Shown here in pieces: positions 1-7,905 of a DNA stretch of 35,898 bases. Every line of letters starts with the position of its first letter. Within the stretch, counting starts at the first letter, position 1. The stretch is from a virus. The notes under the pieces were generated by a model. The model made no database searches, had not been told where the DNA came from, and saw only the letters and a list, made by a program, of their open reading frames with translations. The stretch lies in the IMG/VR virus record IMGVR_UViG_3300013101_000041, positions 1 to 35,898 of that record; one strand, written 5' to 3'. The position numbers and the translations under genes are program-made.

Positions 1-357
1 CTCCACGAAGAAAAAGGGGAATACACAACAATCGCAGGCGAACTGTCACCATGGCAACGCTTGCTCAAACACATACAAGAAAACAATCTCACAATAACGT
101 CGCTCTCTTTGTGTACCAAAGAAGGGCGACGTTTTCATTTACCGAGCGCCGGAAACAACCCACGTTTCAAGGCATTTGTGGAAGCAGAAAAACCAGCATC
201 ATACAAGATGTTTCGTCAAATTGGAGTCGATATAATGAATGGAAAAGCTGGAAGCCAAGAACTCTACACAGTGATTGAGGCTTTTTATAATGAAAATTTT
301 GGGTTGCAAATATGGGTATGTGAAAAAACAGGTCATTCTTGGAGTCTTATTTTGTGA
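1..357 (+). CDS. Hypothetical protein, 5'-truncated
   Basis: The frame is open from the first base and ends in TGA at 355-357, so the start codon lies outside the window. The visible 118 residues have ordinary soluble-protein composition and I recognise no catalytic motif. The next gene begins 1 nt after the stop, so the two are probably cotranscribed. Its place between capsid-side genes (if the right end joins here) and the fibre-like protein suggests a virion or accessory role, but that is inference. The TTG at 61 could serve as an internal start, but the open frame upstream argues for a truncated longer gene. Confidence 0.6.
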   Translation, partial: LHEEKGEYTTIAGELSPWQRLLKHIQENNLTITSLSLCTKEGRRFHLPSAGNNPRFKAFVEAEKPASYKMFRQIGVDIMNGKAGSQELYTVIEAFYNENFGLQIWVCEKTGHSWSLIL

Positions 358-358
358 T

Positions 359-2770
359 ATGAAATTTATAGATGATAAAATAATTTTTTATAAAGAAAAA
401 ATTTCATCTTTTGCTCGTCATCTTGAAATTGAAGTAGGAGATATAAAAGAACCGGGGCGTTTCCTTCCACAATTCAAAACAAAACATTGGGGAAACGAAT
501 GTAATTTTTCAATTCGTCTTCTTGATGATGATTATGATTCGGGTGTTGTAAGTGAAATTGGAGATAAAATTCAGTGGGAGCGTGCCGGACGCAAGGTACG
601 AATGTATGAAAAAGATTCAGATGATGAAGATGGAGCTTTTGAGTTTGAGGTTGAACTTGCAGAAAAACCTATAGATAATGTTCTTCGTTTTTCTATTCAA
701 AGTAAAGAATTTAGATTTCTTTATCAAAGACCGCTTACGCAAAAAGAGATTGATGATGGAGGCTCACAGCCAGAGAATACTATTGGATCATATGCTGTAT
801 ATCATAAAACAAAAAAACACAATCTTACTGGTGGTAAACACTACAGGGCGGGAAAAGCTTTTCATATTTACCGGCCTTGGGTTGAGGATTCAGAAGGTAC
901 TAGAGTATGGTGTGACCTAAGGATAGATGATGTAAGTGAGGAATTAACAATTACTATTCCACAGGAATTTTTAGATACTGCTGTTTATCCAATTCTTGTT
1001 GACCCTACTTTTGGTTACACAAGTGTTGGTGCAATTACAAATATCTATATAGCTAATTTTATTGCAAATCGTTCTATAATGATTGGGAGAGCAGCTACGT
1101 TGTCAGAAGATGGTACGCTTGATTCTCTTCATGCCGCTATTTCTTCTGGGGCACCTGATTCTGACTATTACGTTGCATTATATAGAGAAGATAGTGCTGG
1201 GAGCGGTTCTCATGATAAGGTGGCTGGCTATGAAAAGAGTTATAATCCTGACGGAACTTTTGAAACTTTTACTGCTGGCGATGAAGAGATTGTTGCGGAT
1301 GATTATGTTTTTGGAGCAGTTGGTCATGGTGACGATTCGGGTATTGGACCTCCTCCGCAATTTGCTGGAATTTTAGCTGATACGGGTGGGGCTAGTTCAA
1401 ATATTTATTCTGAAACTACTAGTGAGGCGGGTAGTTATAATACGCGAAAATCAGAAGATCCATGGACGGAGACTGCCTCCACTTCAACAACTGAATATTC
1501 TCTTTATGCTACTTATACCGTTGGCGAAACCACGGCAAATGATTCTCGAGATAGTGAGATCACAGGGCAGGATAGCGCAAATTCAAATCGTGATGCGGAA
1601 ATTTCAGGTGAAGCAACAGATAATGATAACAGATCGGCTGAGATATCTGGTGTAGATACCACAGAGGACGCCAGGAGTGCCGAAATAAGCGGTCAAATAG
1701 CAGATAATGATAGCAGAGATGCGGAGATCACGGGAACTCTTGGGGCTACAGATAACAGAGCTTCGGAGATGCACGGAGTCGCTACAGACAATGATTTTCG
1801 TGCGGCAGAATTGACAGGATCACAAGAGGCAAACGATGCAAGAGCTTCCGAAATAATTGGAGAGGCCCCGGCAAATGATTCACGAGATAGTGAAATTACC
1901 GGTGAGATATCAATAACAGATAATAGAGATGCAGAAATAACGGGAGTCGCTGGCGCAACTAATTCACGAGACACGGAGATATCCGGAGTCGCCACAATAA
2001 ACGATGCCCGGAGCGCGGAAATCACAGGACAGTTGTCGGCAAATGATGCAAGGAGTTTTGAAATTACAGGGCAGGTTGTTATTACAGATTCAAGAGATGC
2101 GGAGATCACGGGTGAAAATGTAGACAACGACGCAAGAGGAGCAGAGGTCAACGGTGAAGCAGTAGCAGAGGATAGCAGAGATGCCGAAATTTCTGGTGAA
2201 ATTATATCGAACTCAAACAGATCGTCGGAGATCACGGGAACTCTTGGGGCTACAGATAACAGAGCTTCGGAGATGCACGGAGTCGCTACAACAAACGACG
2301 TCCGGAGTTCTGAAATTACAGGAGTCGCAACAATAAACAGCTCGAGAAGCGCAGAGATTTCCGGTGAAATAAATCAAAACGATTCAAGAGATGCGGAGAT
2401 CACGGGTGCAACCTTAACAGGCAATAGCAGAGGCGCAGAAATTTCTGGTGGCTTAATTGTTACCGACACCAGAGCAGTCGAGATTATTGGTGAGGCAATT
2501 ATAAATGATTTTCGATCTGCTGAAATCAATGGAACTGAGCAAGCGGTTGATTCGAGGGCTTCTGAGATCACCGGAATCGAGACAGTTTTCTCATCTAGGA
2601 ACTCAGAAATTACTGGTATTCTGGGAAGTTCATCATCCAGAGGGGCCGAAATCAACGGACAGAGAGTAAATCCGTACTGTCCCCTACCCTCTCCTTATAC
2701 CCCGAAAACTTCCCCGTACACTAGGAAAGAGGGGATATATAGCCCGTATCCTAAACGAAACTGCAATTAA
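359..2770 (+). CDS. Fibre-like structural protein with 27 tandem 14-residue repeats
   Basis: A protein of 803 residues. I chose ATG 359 because it follows the previous stop directly; an ATG at 275 would overlap that gene by 83 nt. Three parts are visible: an N-terminal region (about 1-225) ending in a VDPTFGY motif, a beta-rich region (about 226-390), and 27 exact-length 14-residue repeats (394-771) with consensus NDSRDAEITG followed by four variable residues. A short tail follows, rich in Pro and Tyr, with three SPY motifs. The constant length, Gly at position 10, and alternating acidic and polar residues suggest a repetitive beta-solenoid or fibrous shaft. It lies just before the head-tail joining genes, so a virion fibre or adhesin is the likely role. 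No enzyme motif is seen. Confidence 0.75.
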   Translation: MKFIDDKIIFYKEKISSFARHLEIEVGDIKEPGRFLPQFKTKHWGNECNFSIRLLDDDYDSGVVSEIGDKIQWERAGRKVRMYEKDSDDEDGAFEFEVELAEKPIDNVLRFSIQSKEFRFLYQRPLTQKEIDDGGSQPENTIGSYAVYHKTKKHNLTGGKHYRAGKAFHIYRPWVEDSEGTRVWCDLRIDDVSEELTITIPQEFLDTAVYPILVDPTFGYTSVGAITNIYIANFIANRSIMIGRAATLSEDGTLDSLHAAISSGAPDSDYYVALYREDSAGSGSHDKVAGYEKSYNPDGTFETFTAGDEEIVADDYVFGAVGHGDDSGIGPPPQFAGILADTGGASSNIYSETTSEAGSYNTRKSEDPWTETASTSTTEYSLYATYTVGETTANDSRDSEITGQDSANSNRDAEISGEATDNDNRSAEISGVDTTEDARSAEISGQIADNDSRDAEITGTLGATDNRASEMHGVATDNDFRAAELTGSQEANDARASEIIGEAPANDSRDSEITGEISITDNRDAEITGVAGATNSRDTEISGVATINDARSAEITGQLSANDARSFEITGQVVITDSRDAEITGENVDNDARGAEVNGEAVAEDSRDAEISGEIISNSNRSSEITGTLGATDNRASEMHGVATTNDVRSSEITGVATINSSRSAEISGEINQNDSRDAEITGATLTGNSRGAEISGGLIVTDTRAVEIIGEAIINDFRSAEINGTEQAVDSRASEITGIETVFSSRNSEITGILGSSSSRGAEINGQRVNPYCPLPSPYTPKTSPYTRKEGIYSPYPKRNCN
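1538..2671 (+). repeat. Tandem repeat, 42-bp unit, 27 copies in frame
   Basis: Twenty-seven uninterrupted 42-bp units each encode 14 residues. Nearly invariant are Arg at position 4, Glu at 7 and Gly at 10; position 8 is usually Ile. DNA units differ mostly at third positions and in the last four codons, so the array is old enough to diverge but has kept its length exactly, which implies selection on protein geometry. Position 1538 is the first base of the first NDSRD unit and 2671 the last base before the PYC tail. Confidence 0.9.
2226..2290 (+). repeat. 65-bp exact duplicate of 1722-1786
   Basis: These 65 bases are identical to 1722-1786. The offset is 504 bp, exactly 12 repeat units, so the duplication is in register. 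Neighbouring units have diverged, so this is a recent internal copying event (unequal recombination or gene conversion) in the fibre gene. Confidence 0.9.
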
Positions 2771-2772
2771 GT

Positions 2773-2780
2773 GGTATAAT
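2773..2780 (+). promoter_or_regulatory. Extended -10 promoter, leaderless start
   Basis: TGGTATAAT gives a perfect -10 hexamer at 2775-2780 with an upstream TG. Eight bases separate it from the ATG at 2789, so transcription would start at or next to the start codon. Confidence 0.6.
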
Positions 2781-2788
2781 ATAAACAT

Positions 2789-3412
2789 ATGGCACAAAAA
2801 GGCTACACGACAAAAGAGGATATCGAAAATTATATACTGTCAGATATCGACAGTTCTTTCGACGATCAAATTGATGAATGGATCGAGGCAGTTGAGAACA
2901 TCATAGACAAAATGACAAACCGCAATTTTATCGCTGATACGGAAGCCACCGCACGTCTATTTGATGGTGATGGTTCAGAAAAATTGATTATCGATGAGGC
3001 CGTAGAGATCACCAAAGTGGAAGTTGGCAACGATGATTATGGTGCGAGCTTTTCAGAAGTATCGGCAAGCGGAGCTGGTAGATATTTTCTCGAGCCGTCA
3101 AATTTTACAGTGCGAAACTTACCTGTCTATATGGTAACTCTAAGATCGCAAGTGTTTGTCTGTGGAAAACAGAATCAACGCATCACGGCAAAATGGGGAT
3201 CTTTTGTGGCCGTCCCGGAAGATATCAGCTTTGCTGCGACTGTATTTGTTGCAGGTATTTTAAATCAGAGCAGACAAGGCGGGGATGAAATCAAGAGTGA
3301 GAAGATCGGAAATTATCAGGTCACATATAACACCGACAAAGACGGGAATTCCTGGGCGGATTTTTCAAGAGCGATGGCGATTTTATCAGTAAACAAACGC
3401 ATTCTGATATGA
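2789..3412 (+). CDS. Head-tail connector (adaptor) protein, gp6-like
   Basis: A protein of 207 residues. The N-terminal helical part resembles phage connector/adaptor proteins of the HK97 gp6 and SPP1 gp15 type: a start like YTTKEDIENYIL, then a helical segment ending IIDKMTNRNF (about residues 5-47). Such proteins form a ring under the portal. Position supports this: it opens a run of four neck genes before the tail tube gene. It has its own TATAAT box and no Shine-Dalgarno site. Its last four bases overlap the next start (ATGA), so translation is probably coupled. Confidence 0.7.
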   Translation: MAQKGYTTKEDIENYILSDIDSSFDDQIDEWIEAVENIIDKMTNRNFIADTEATARLFDGDGSEKLIIDEAVEITKVEVGNDDYGASFSEVSASGAGRYFLEPSNFTVRNLPVYMVTLRSQVFVCGKQNQRITAKWGSFVAVPEDISFAATVFVAGILNQSRQGGDEIKSEKIGNYQVTYNTDKDGNSWADFSRAMAILSVNKRILI

Positions 3413-3723
3413 GCATAGAGAGATTTTTCACGACAACTTTCGCAGTCACTCGGATGAGTTGGTCAAATGAAAGTTCGGCCGAAGTATCCGCAGGCTCTTT
3501 TATTGGTCATATTCAACAGGCCCGGCCAGAACATGCAGAATTCGTCGGTGAAGCGTGGGGCCAGACATTCCTTGTGTGGTGCGCGCAGGATACGGACGTA
3601 CAGGCCGGTGACACGATCACTATAGCGTCAGGGGACTATTCCGGCACATATTCAGTAAAGAACGTACAAAACAACGCCACAGGCTCAAATGACCATCTTG
3701 AGGTTACTATAATCAAGGACTGA
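3409..3723 (+). CDS. Probable head-closure (stopper) protein
   Basis: A protein of 104 residues, starting inside the stop of the connector gene (ATGA overlap). It is mostly beta: a middle part with GHIQQARPEHAEF and a C-terminal AGDTITIASGDYSGTYSVK segment. Size, fold tendency and place between connector and gp10-like genes match head-closure proteins such as SPP1 gp16. Assignment rests mainly on gene order, since motifs in this family are weak. Confidence 0.55.
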   Translation: MSIERFFTTTFAVTRMSWSNESSAEVSAGSFIGHIQQARPEHAEFVGEAWGQTFLVWCAQDTDVQAGDTITIASGDYSGTYSVKNVQNNATGSNDHLEVTIIKD

Positions 3724-3724
3724 T

Positions 3725-4174
3725 ATGCCAGCTTCTGCTTTAAAAATTGAGATGATAGGGAGGAAAGAACTGGAAGCGGCCATAAAACGTAATCCGCAGA
3801 AGGTATTGAAAGAAGGTAGGCTGTATATAACACGAGGCCTCGCAGTTTATAAGCAGGGAATTTTGAGGAGCCCATGGAGAGTAGGTGGGAATGGTGGGGG
3901 TGCGCCAGTATCAAATGATTCTCGTTTTCCTAGATCAAACCAAAGACAGAGATCAGGCAATTTGAGAGACTCGCATCAAACGACTATCAGAGGCCTTGTC
4001 GGGCGTATAGGACCAAACAAATCGCTCTCACCGTATGCAAATTTTGTCCATGAAGGGACTAGAAAAATGAAAAAAAGACCATGGCTTGACCATGTCAAGA
4101 AAACGAAGGATGGGAAAATCACAAAACTTTATAATCGGATGCTCAAAAATATAGTAGCCGACCTAGCAGAATAA
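3725..4174 (+). CDS. HK97 gp10-like neck/tail completion protein
   Basis: A protein of 149 residues. Family-type features are the N-terminal MIGRKELEAAIKR, a central SGNLRDSHQ segment, and the YANFVHEGTRKMKKRPWL motif (about 105-122), which is typical of HK97 gp10-family proteins at the head-tail joint. Rich in Arg and Lys. It starts 1 nt after the previous stop and ends 3 nt before the next gene, within the neck-tail operon. Confidence 0.75.
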   Translation: MPASALKIEMIGRKELEAAIKRNPQKVLKEGRLYITRGLAVYKQGILRSPWRVGGNGGGAPVSNDSRFPRSNQRQRSGNLRDSHQTTIRGLVGRIGPNKSLSPYANFVHEGTRKMKKRPWLDHVKKTKDGKITKLYNRMLKNIVADLAE

Positions 4175-4177
4175 TAT

Positions 4178-4597
4178 ATGTTCGCAGCAATCAGATCAAA
4201 AATCGACGCAACCCTCGCAGCAATACCAGAAATAAAACAGTATTCATCTTCACCAAAAACGAAGATATCTAACTATCCCTATGTGTTTTATTTTCCTTCC
4301 GGATTTGAAAATTCATATGAAACAAACCAGGAAAATTTGAAGGTGTATCGCTTTCAAATGTTTGCGATAGTGGGAACAAAACAGACAACAGAAGCCTCGG
4401 CGTCCGATGTTTTGGCTGGGGTAGTGGATGCAATCATTACAAAATTTGATGAAGATTGGAATCAAGGACTTATCGATAATCATAGAGTCTGGATGACAAT
4501 GGACTCTGGGGACTCATGGGAAATGTCAGAAGAGCAGGACGGGCTTGAGATATACGCTCCATTGTCGCTAGAATTCCGCTTGTTGACAGACGTATAA
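4178..4597 (+). CDS. Probable tail terminator protein
   Basis: A protein of 139 residues with an alpha-beta pattern: an N-terminal helix (AIRSKIDATLAAIPEI), then a PYVFYFPSG strand and a C-terminal strand ending SLEFRLLTDV. This is the size and plan of tail terminator proteins that cap the tail tube (lambda gpU, SPP1 gp17 type). It precedes the tail tube gene, as usual. Function is inferred from order and fold pattern. Confidence 0.6.
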   Translation: MFAAIRSKIDATLAAIPEIKQYSSSPKTKISNYPYVFYFPSGFENSYETNQENLKVYRFQMFAIVGTKQTTEASASDVLAGVVDAIITKFDEDWNQGLIDNHRVWMTMDSGDSWEMSEEQDGLEIYAPLSLEFRLLTDV

Positions 4598-4609
4598 AAA
4601 TGCTATAAT
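4583..4609 (+). promoter_or_regulatory. Promoter for the tail tube gene
   Basis: TTGACA at 4583-4588 and TATAAT at 4604-4609, 15 bp apart, with an extended -10 TG. The start codon at 4639 leaves a leader of about 22 nt. A strong separate promoter fits a highly expressed structural protein. Confidence 0.65.
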
Positions 4610-4638
4610 ACATATATCAATTTTAAAGAAAAATCCAT

Positions 4639-5625
4639 ATGGAAATAATAGGAAGACAAATAGAGTTCGGTGTCGCTACAGAAGCAGTCCGAAGTGTCGC
4701 GGAAAGTTCCGCAGACAAATGGATGCGTAAAGTGACCGCAAATATTGTCGAGCGTGCAGAACATGCACTTGACGATACCACAAGAGGCCGCCTCGAGGAT
4801 GGGGAAGGTCGAAGAGTAGTACAGAAATTTGTAGAAGGGGATCTCGAGGGAGTGCTACATGCCGACGTACTCGGGTGGTTTCTCTCAAATGTTTACGGGG
4901 TAGTTGTATCTTCAAATGTCGTTGGATCCGTTTATTCGCATGTGTTCACACTCGGTCAGAATATCCAGCATCCGAGTCTCACACTTTTTGCAAAAGACGG
5001 ATCTGTTCAACAGCTCACTTTCGCAAATTCAATGATAAGCACGCTTGAAATGAGCGTCGCAATCGATGAGCTTGTGCGTTTTACAGTTTCGTTTATCGGA
5101 GGAGTTGCAGCAGATGATACAGATACACCGTCCTATGATACGGAGTACGACTTTATTGCTCGAGATGTAGAGGTGAAAATTGCAGATTCAGAAGGAGGAT
5201 TAGCTGGTGCGACCGCTACGAAAGCAAAAGATTTATCTATTACATGGGATCAAGGACTTATCAGAGATCATGTAGTGGGATCGTATGACCCGGATGATAT
5301 CTACAATGCAAAATTGATGATCGAAGGAGAGCTAACTCTCAATTTTGCGGACGAGGCTCTAAAAGATTTGTATCTTAGTGATGATGCAAAATATATGAGC
5401 ATCACAATACAAGGTGCAGCAGATATCGGAAGCGGTAACAATCCTACTATCACAATTCTTTTGAACAAAGTGCAGTTCATGGATTGGAATAGAGAAGGCG
5501 CCGCAAATGAACTCTCCACAGAGACCGTCACATTCCAAGCATTCTACAACCCAGCAGACACACAGCAGTCACAAGTGACTCTCCAAAACTTGACAAGTTC
5601 ATACGTGAACGTGCCAAGCAGCTAA
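4639..5625 (+). CDS. Major tail tube protein
   Basis: A protein of 328 residues, beta-rich and without membrane segments. It begins IGRQIEFGVATE, has repeated SLTLFAKDGS-like strands and a TITILLNKVQF segment near the C terminus, followed by an ETVTFQAFYNP strand. Position between the terminator-like gene and the tail assembly chaperones is the standard place for the major tail protein. It has its own strong promoter. Length is at the upper end for the family, which may mean an extra decoration domain; I cannot define one. Confidence 0.75.
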   Translation: MEIIGRQIEFGVATEAVRSVAESSADKWMRKVTANIVERAEHALDDTTRGRLEDGEGRRVVQKFVEGDLEGVLHADVLGWFLSNVYGVVVSSNVVGSVYSHVFTLGQNIQHPSLTLFAKDGSVQQLTFANSMISTLEMSVAIDELVRFTVSFIGGVAADDTDTPSYDTEYDFIARDVEVKIADSEGGLAGATATKAKDLSITWDQGLIRDHVVGSYDPDDIYNAKLMIEGELTLNFADEALKDLYLSDDAKYMSITIQGAADIGSGNNPTITILLNKVQFMDWNREGAANELSTETVTFQAFYNPADTQQSQVTLQNLTSSYVNVPSS

Positions 5626-5658
5626 AAAAAACACGGGCCGGCACAATGTCGGCCCGTG
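5624..5658 (-). terminator. Terminator for the reverse-strand TM2 gene
   Basis: A 9-bp GC-rich stem (5632-5640 with 5650-5658, 9-nt loop) borders an eight-base A run at 5624-5631. Read on the minus strand this is a stem followed by eight T, a textbook intrinsic terminator just after the TM2 stop. In the plus direction no T run follows, so it should mostly stop reverse transcription. Confidence 0.8.
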
Positions 5659-5668
5659 AAATGTTGTT

Positions 5669-5869
5669 CTATGCGTACTTTTTTTCAAAGTCCTCTTGCT
5701 TTACCCCAGCCCATCGGATAATATCCACTATCGCAATGACAGAGGGTATCCCAGTCCAGAAAAAAACGCAAAGAAGCACTCCGATGCCTATCTGTCCAAC
5801 ATAAAAACGCTGGACACCAAAGGCCCCTAGAAAGAGTGCAAGCAACATAGCGACAGTCTTGTTTCTCAT
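5669..5869 (-). CDS. TM2-domain membrane protein (moron-like)
   Basis: A 66-residue protein covering a whole TM2 domain. An N-terminal hydrophobic helix (about 6-20) ends in GAFGVQRFYVGQ (17-28), the family signature; a second helix follows (about 29-50), with the late polar VDIIRW. It is the only clear reverse-strand gene. It sits inside the tail operon with its own terminator and an upstream AT-rich divergent promoter region, the usual build of a moron cargo gene. TM2 proteins are widespread in bacteria but their molecular role is poorly known. A host-envelope effect such as superinfection exclusion is possible, but this is inference. Confidence 0.85.
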   Translation of the reverse strand: MRNKTVAMLLALFLGAFGVQRFYVGQIGIGVLLCVFFWTGIPSVIAIVDIIRWAGVKQEDFEKKYA

Positions 5870-5924
5870 ATGTACGTATTAAGAATTAAATCATACAATC
5901 ATACTATAACATAATATAGAAAAT
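5870..5924. promoter_or_regulatory. Divergent promoter region with AATCATACAA site
   Basis: This 55-bp AT-rich gap separates two divergent genes. It holds AATCATACAA at 5889-5898 followed at once by an overlapping AATCATAC (5897-5904). The same 10-mer recurs at 13830 and 20951, also in promoter regions. A TAATAT box at 5912-5917 lies 7 nt before the plus-strand ATG, and CTTAAT lies 8 nt before the minus-strand ATG. Confidence 0.5.
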
Positions 5925-6242
5925 ATGTCAAGACCAGTACGAACAATCAAACTTGCAGAGTGCGAAGTAGATATCGTCACAGAGCTCACGTGGGGAGAAA
6001 AAGAGAGATGTCAAAATGTACTTTTGAGTGGTGCAAAAGTGGACTCAAAAGGTCTGAAAGATTTTGACGCCAGTTCTCTGTATGAAGCAAAACTTTTTCT
6101 CATGGAAATTGGAATTATTGAGATACGAAAAGGTGAAGTCAAAAGCAAATTTAAAAAAGAATGGGTCGAAAATTTATCGGCAAGTGATGGTGATTTACTC
6201 TACGATGAACTCGATAAGCTCAATAAAAAAAAAGAAGCTTAG
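5925..6242 (+). CDS. Tail assembly chaperone, short form (gpG-like)
   Basis: A protein of 105 residues starting MSRPVRTIKLAECEVDI and ending KLNKKKEA. Position between tail tube and tape measure, size, and the frame-shifted extension that follows mark it as the first tail assembly chaperone, equivalent to lambda gpG. These chaperones hold the tape measure during tail tube assembly and are absent from the virion. The last codons include a run of nine A (6225-6233) in which a ribosome can slip back by one base. Confidence 0.75.
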   Translation: MSRPVRTIKLAECEVDIVTELTWGEKERCQNVLLSGAKVDSKGLKDFDASSLYEAKLFLMEIGIIEIRKGEVKSKFKKEWVENLSASDGDLLYDELDKLNKKKEA

Positions 6243-6448
6243 AGGATGAACATCTAAAATGGCAAATTCAAGGCAAAAAAGATCCCGGTGTGGATGTAGT
6301 AATGGAGTCGCTAAGCGAAAGATATGGGTGGACACCAGATCAAATACGATCTATGCGGTGGGAGGACGTCGATAATTACCTTGAAATAATCAGGATGAAA
6401 AATAGACTTGAAAATGCAAGGGCAAAAAAATCAAAAATGAAAAAATAG
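6230..6448 (+). CDS. Tail chaperone -1 frameshift extension (gpGT-like)
   Basis: The -1 frame is open from the A run to a TAG at 6446-6448 and has no suitable start of its own. It reads KRSLEDEHLKWQ, then SLSERYGWTPDQI and RMKNRLENARAKK, a helical protein typical of the T part of G-T tail chaperones. Slippage on A AAA AAA at 6225-6233 would give a 174-residue fusion with the short form. The T part contacts the tape measure protein in lambda. The tape measure starts 3 nt after this stop. Exact slip point and frequency cannot be read from sequence. Confidence 0.75.
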   Translation, partial: KRSLEDEHLKWQIQGKKDPGVDVVMESLSERYGWTPDQIRSMRWEDVDNYLEIIRMKNRLENARAKKSKMKK

Positions 6449-6451
6449 CAT

Positions 6452-7897
6452 ATGCCAGATAGTCGAGAATTACAATTATTACTAACACTCAAAGACAAGG
6501 CCAGCAAACAGCTCGCTGGTGTTTCTAAAAAATTTGAGCAAAATGCAAAGAAAATCGGCAAAGCGATGACTGTCGCAGGTGTGGCAATCACCGCTCTCGG
6601 TGTGACGAGCATCAAGGCTTTTCAGGCACAAGAACGAGCTGAAACCCGTTTGACTCAAATTGCAAAAGAAGTCACGGGCGCAACGGATGAACAGATCAAA
6701 TCCATGAAAGATCTTTCGGCCGAATATCAAAAACTTGGAGTTGTCGGCGATGAGGTTCTTATTTCCGGACAATCTCAACTTGCATCATTTTCATTGACGT
6801 CAGATGAAATTGGCGTATTGACCGGAAGCATGGCCGATTTATTGGTCGCGAATAAAGGTGTCAATGCAACACAAGAAGACGCTATCACTTCGGCAAACGC
6901 CCTCGGCAAAGCCGTAGCAACTGGACTTCTCGGACCTCTCCAGCTTTCAGGTGTTTTATTGACAGATCAACAAAAAGCATTATTTGAAGTTGCAGACCAA
7001 ACAGAGAGGGTAGCTATTTTGAATGATGTGCTACAACAAAATTATGGGGGTTTGAATGAAGCCATGCGACAAACGTCGGAGGGTGGAGTACAGGCACTGA
7101 AAAATAGTTTTGGTGATCTTCAAGAACAGATCGGAGCTCAGCTCGTGCCGATGCTTCAAAAAATTGTTGATAAACTCAAACCTATTATCGACAATGTTAT
7201 GGCTTGGATCAAAGAAAACCCGGAACTAACACAAAAGATCGTCATGGTTGTTGCCGCACTTGGTGCATTTCTACTCATCATGGGACCAATACTTATGGCA
7301 ATCACTGGGCTCATTGCGGTTTTCGTATTCCTCTTCTCGCCAATAGGGTTAATTATAATCGCGATCGGCTTGCTCATAGCAGTTGGCGTATTCTTCGCTC
7401 TCAAATGGACGGAAATCAAAGAGGATTTGTTAGTGATATGGAATGAACTTGCAAAAGTCGGAGGACAAATAGCAACAAAATTGAAAGAAGCTTGGGCGAG
7501 TTTTACGGGTGCAATTAAATCGGCAATCGTCGGTGCTTTCGAGTCTGTAAAAAGTGTTATAAAGTCCGGGATAAATTGGATTATAAACAAACTCAATAAA
7601 TTTGTCCGGGCGGCGAATGCAATTACTTCAAAGATGAATATTGTACCAGGTGTCAATATTCCAAATATTCCGGAAATACCACATCTCGCGAAAGGTGGAA
7701 TTGTGACACAGCCTACCACGGCGCTCATCGGAGAGGCCGGATCCGAGGCTATCATACCGCTCGACAAAGCAGGCGGATTTGGCACTACAATCAGTATCAC
7801 TGTCAATGGAGATGTAACAGGTATGGAACTCGTCGGAAAAGTAAAACAAGCAATTATGATGGAGCTTGGGCAAAATACACGCTTTGCCACAGGATAA
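6452..7897 (+). CDS. Tape measure protein
   Basis: A protein of 481 residues. It starts with SRELQLLLTLKDKASKQLAGV, the usual opening of tail-length proteins. A long helical part follows, then a strongly hydrophobic block (about 260-320) with two or three predicted membrane helices, and a C-terminal part with VTQPTTALIGEAGSEAIIPL, a motif common in siphovirus tape measures. It sets tail length and is thought to take part in DNA passage. At 481 residues it is short; using about 1.5 angstrom per residue the tail would be some 70 nm. It follows the chaperone frameshift pair, as expected. Confidence 0.85.
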   Translation: MPDSRELQLLLTLKDKASKQLAGVSKKFEQNAKKIGKAMTVAGVAITALGVTSIKAFQAQERAETRLTQIAKEVTGATDEQIKSMKDLSAEYQKLGVVGDEVLISGQSQLASFSLTSDEIGVLTGSMADLLVANKGVNATQEDAITSANALGKAVATGLLGPLQLSGVLLTDQQKALFEVADQTERVAILNDVLQQNYGGLNEAMRQTSEGGVQALKNSFGDLQEQIGAQLVPMLQKIVDKLKPIIDNVMAWIKENPELTQKIVMVVAALGAFLLIMGPILMAITGLIAVFVFLFSPIGLIIIAIGLLIAVGVFFALKWTEIKEDLLVIWNELAKVGGQIATKLKEAWASFTGAIKSAIVGAFESVKSVIKSGINWIINKLNKFVRAANAITSKMNIVPGVNIPNIPEIPHLAKGGIVTQPTTALIGEAGSEAIIPLDKAGGFGTTISITVNGDVTGMELVGKVKQAIMMELGQNTRFATG

Positions 7898-7905
7898 TTT
7901 TTTCT

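Noticed and set aside
1693-2235. Long reverse-strand frame opposite the repeat array
   Set aside because: It is low-complexity Ser/Ala/Ile-rich protein created by the 42-bp repeats; the plus-strand product is coherent.
1538-2671. CRISPR array
   Set aside because: The 42-bp period has no constant repeat alternating with unique spacers; it is a coding repeat. No Cas genes are seen.
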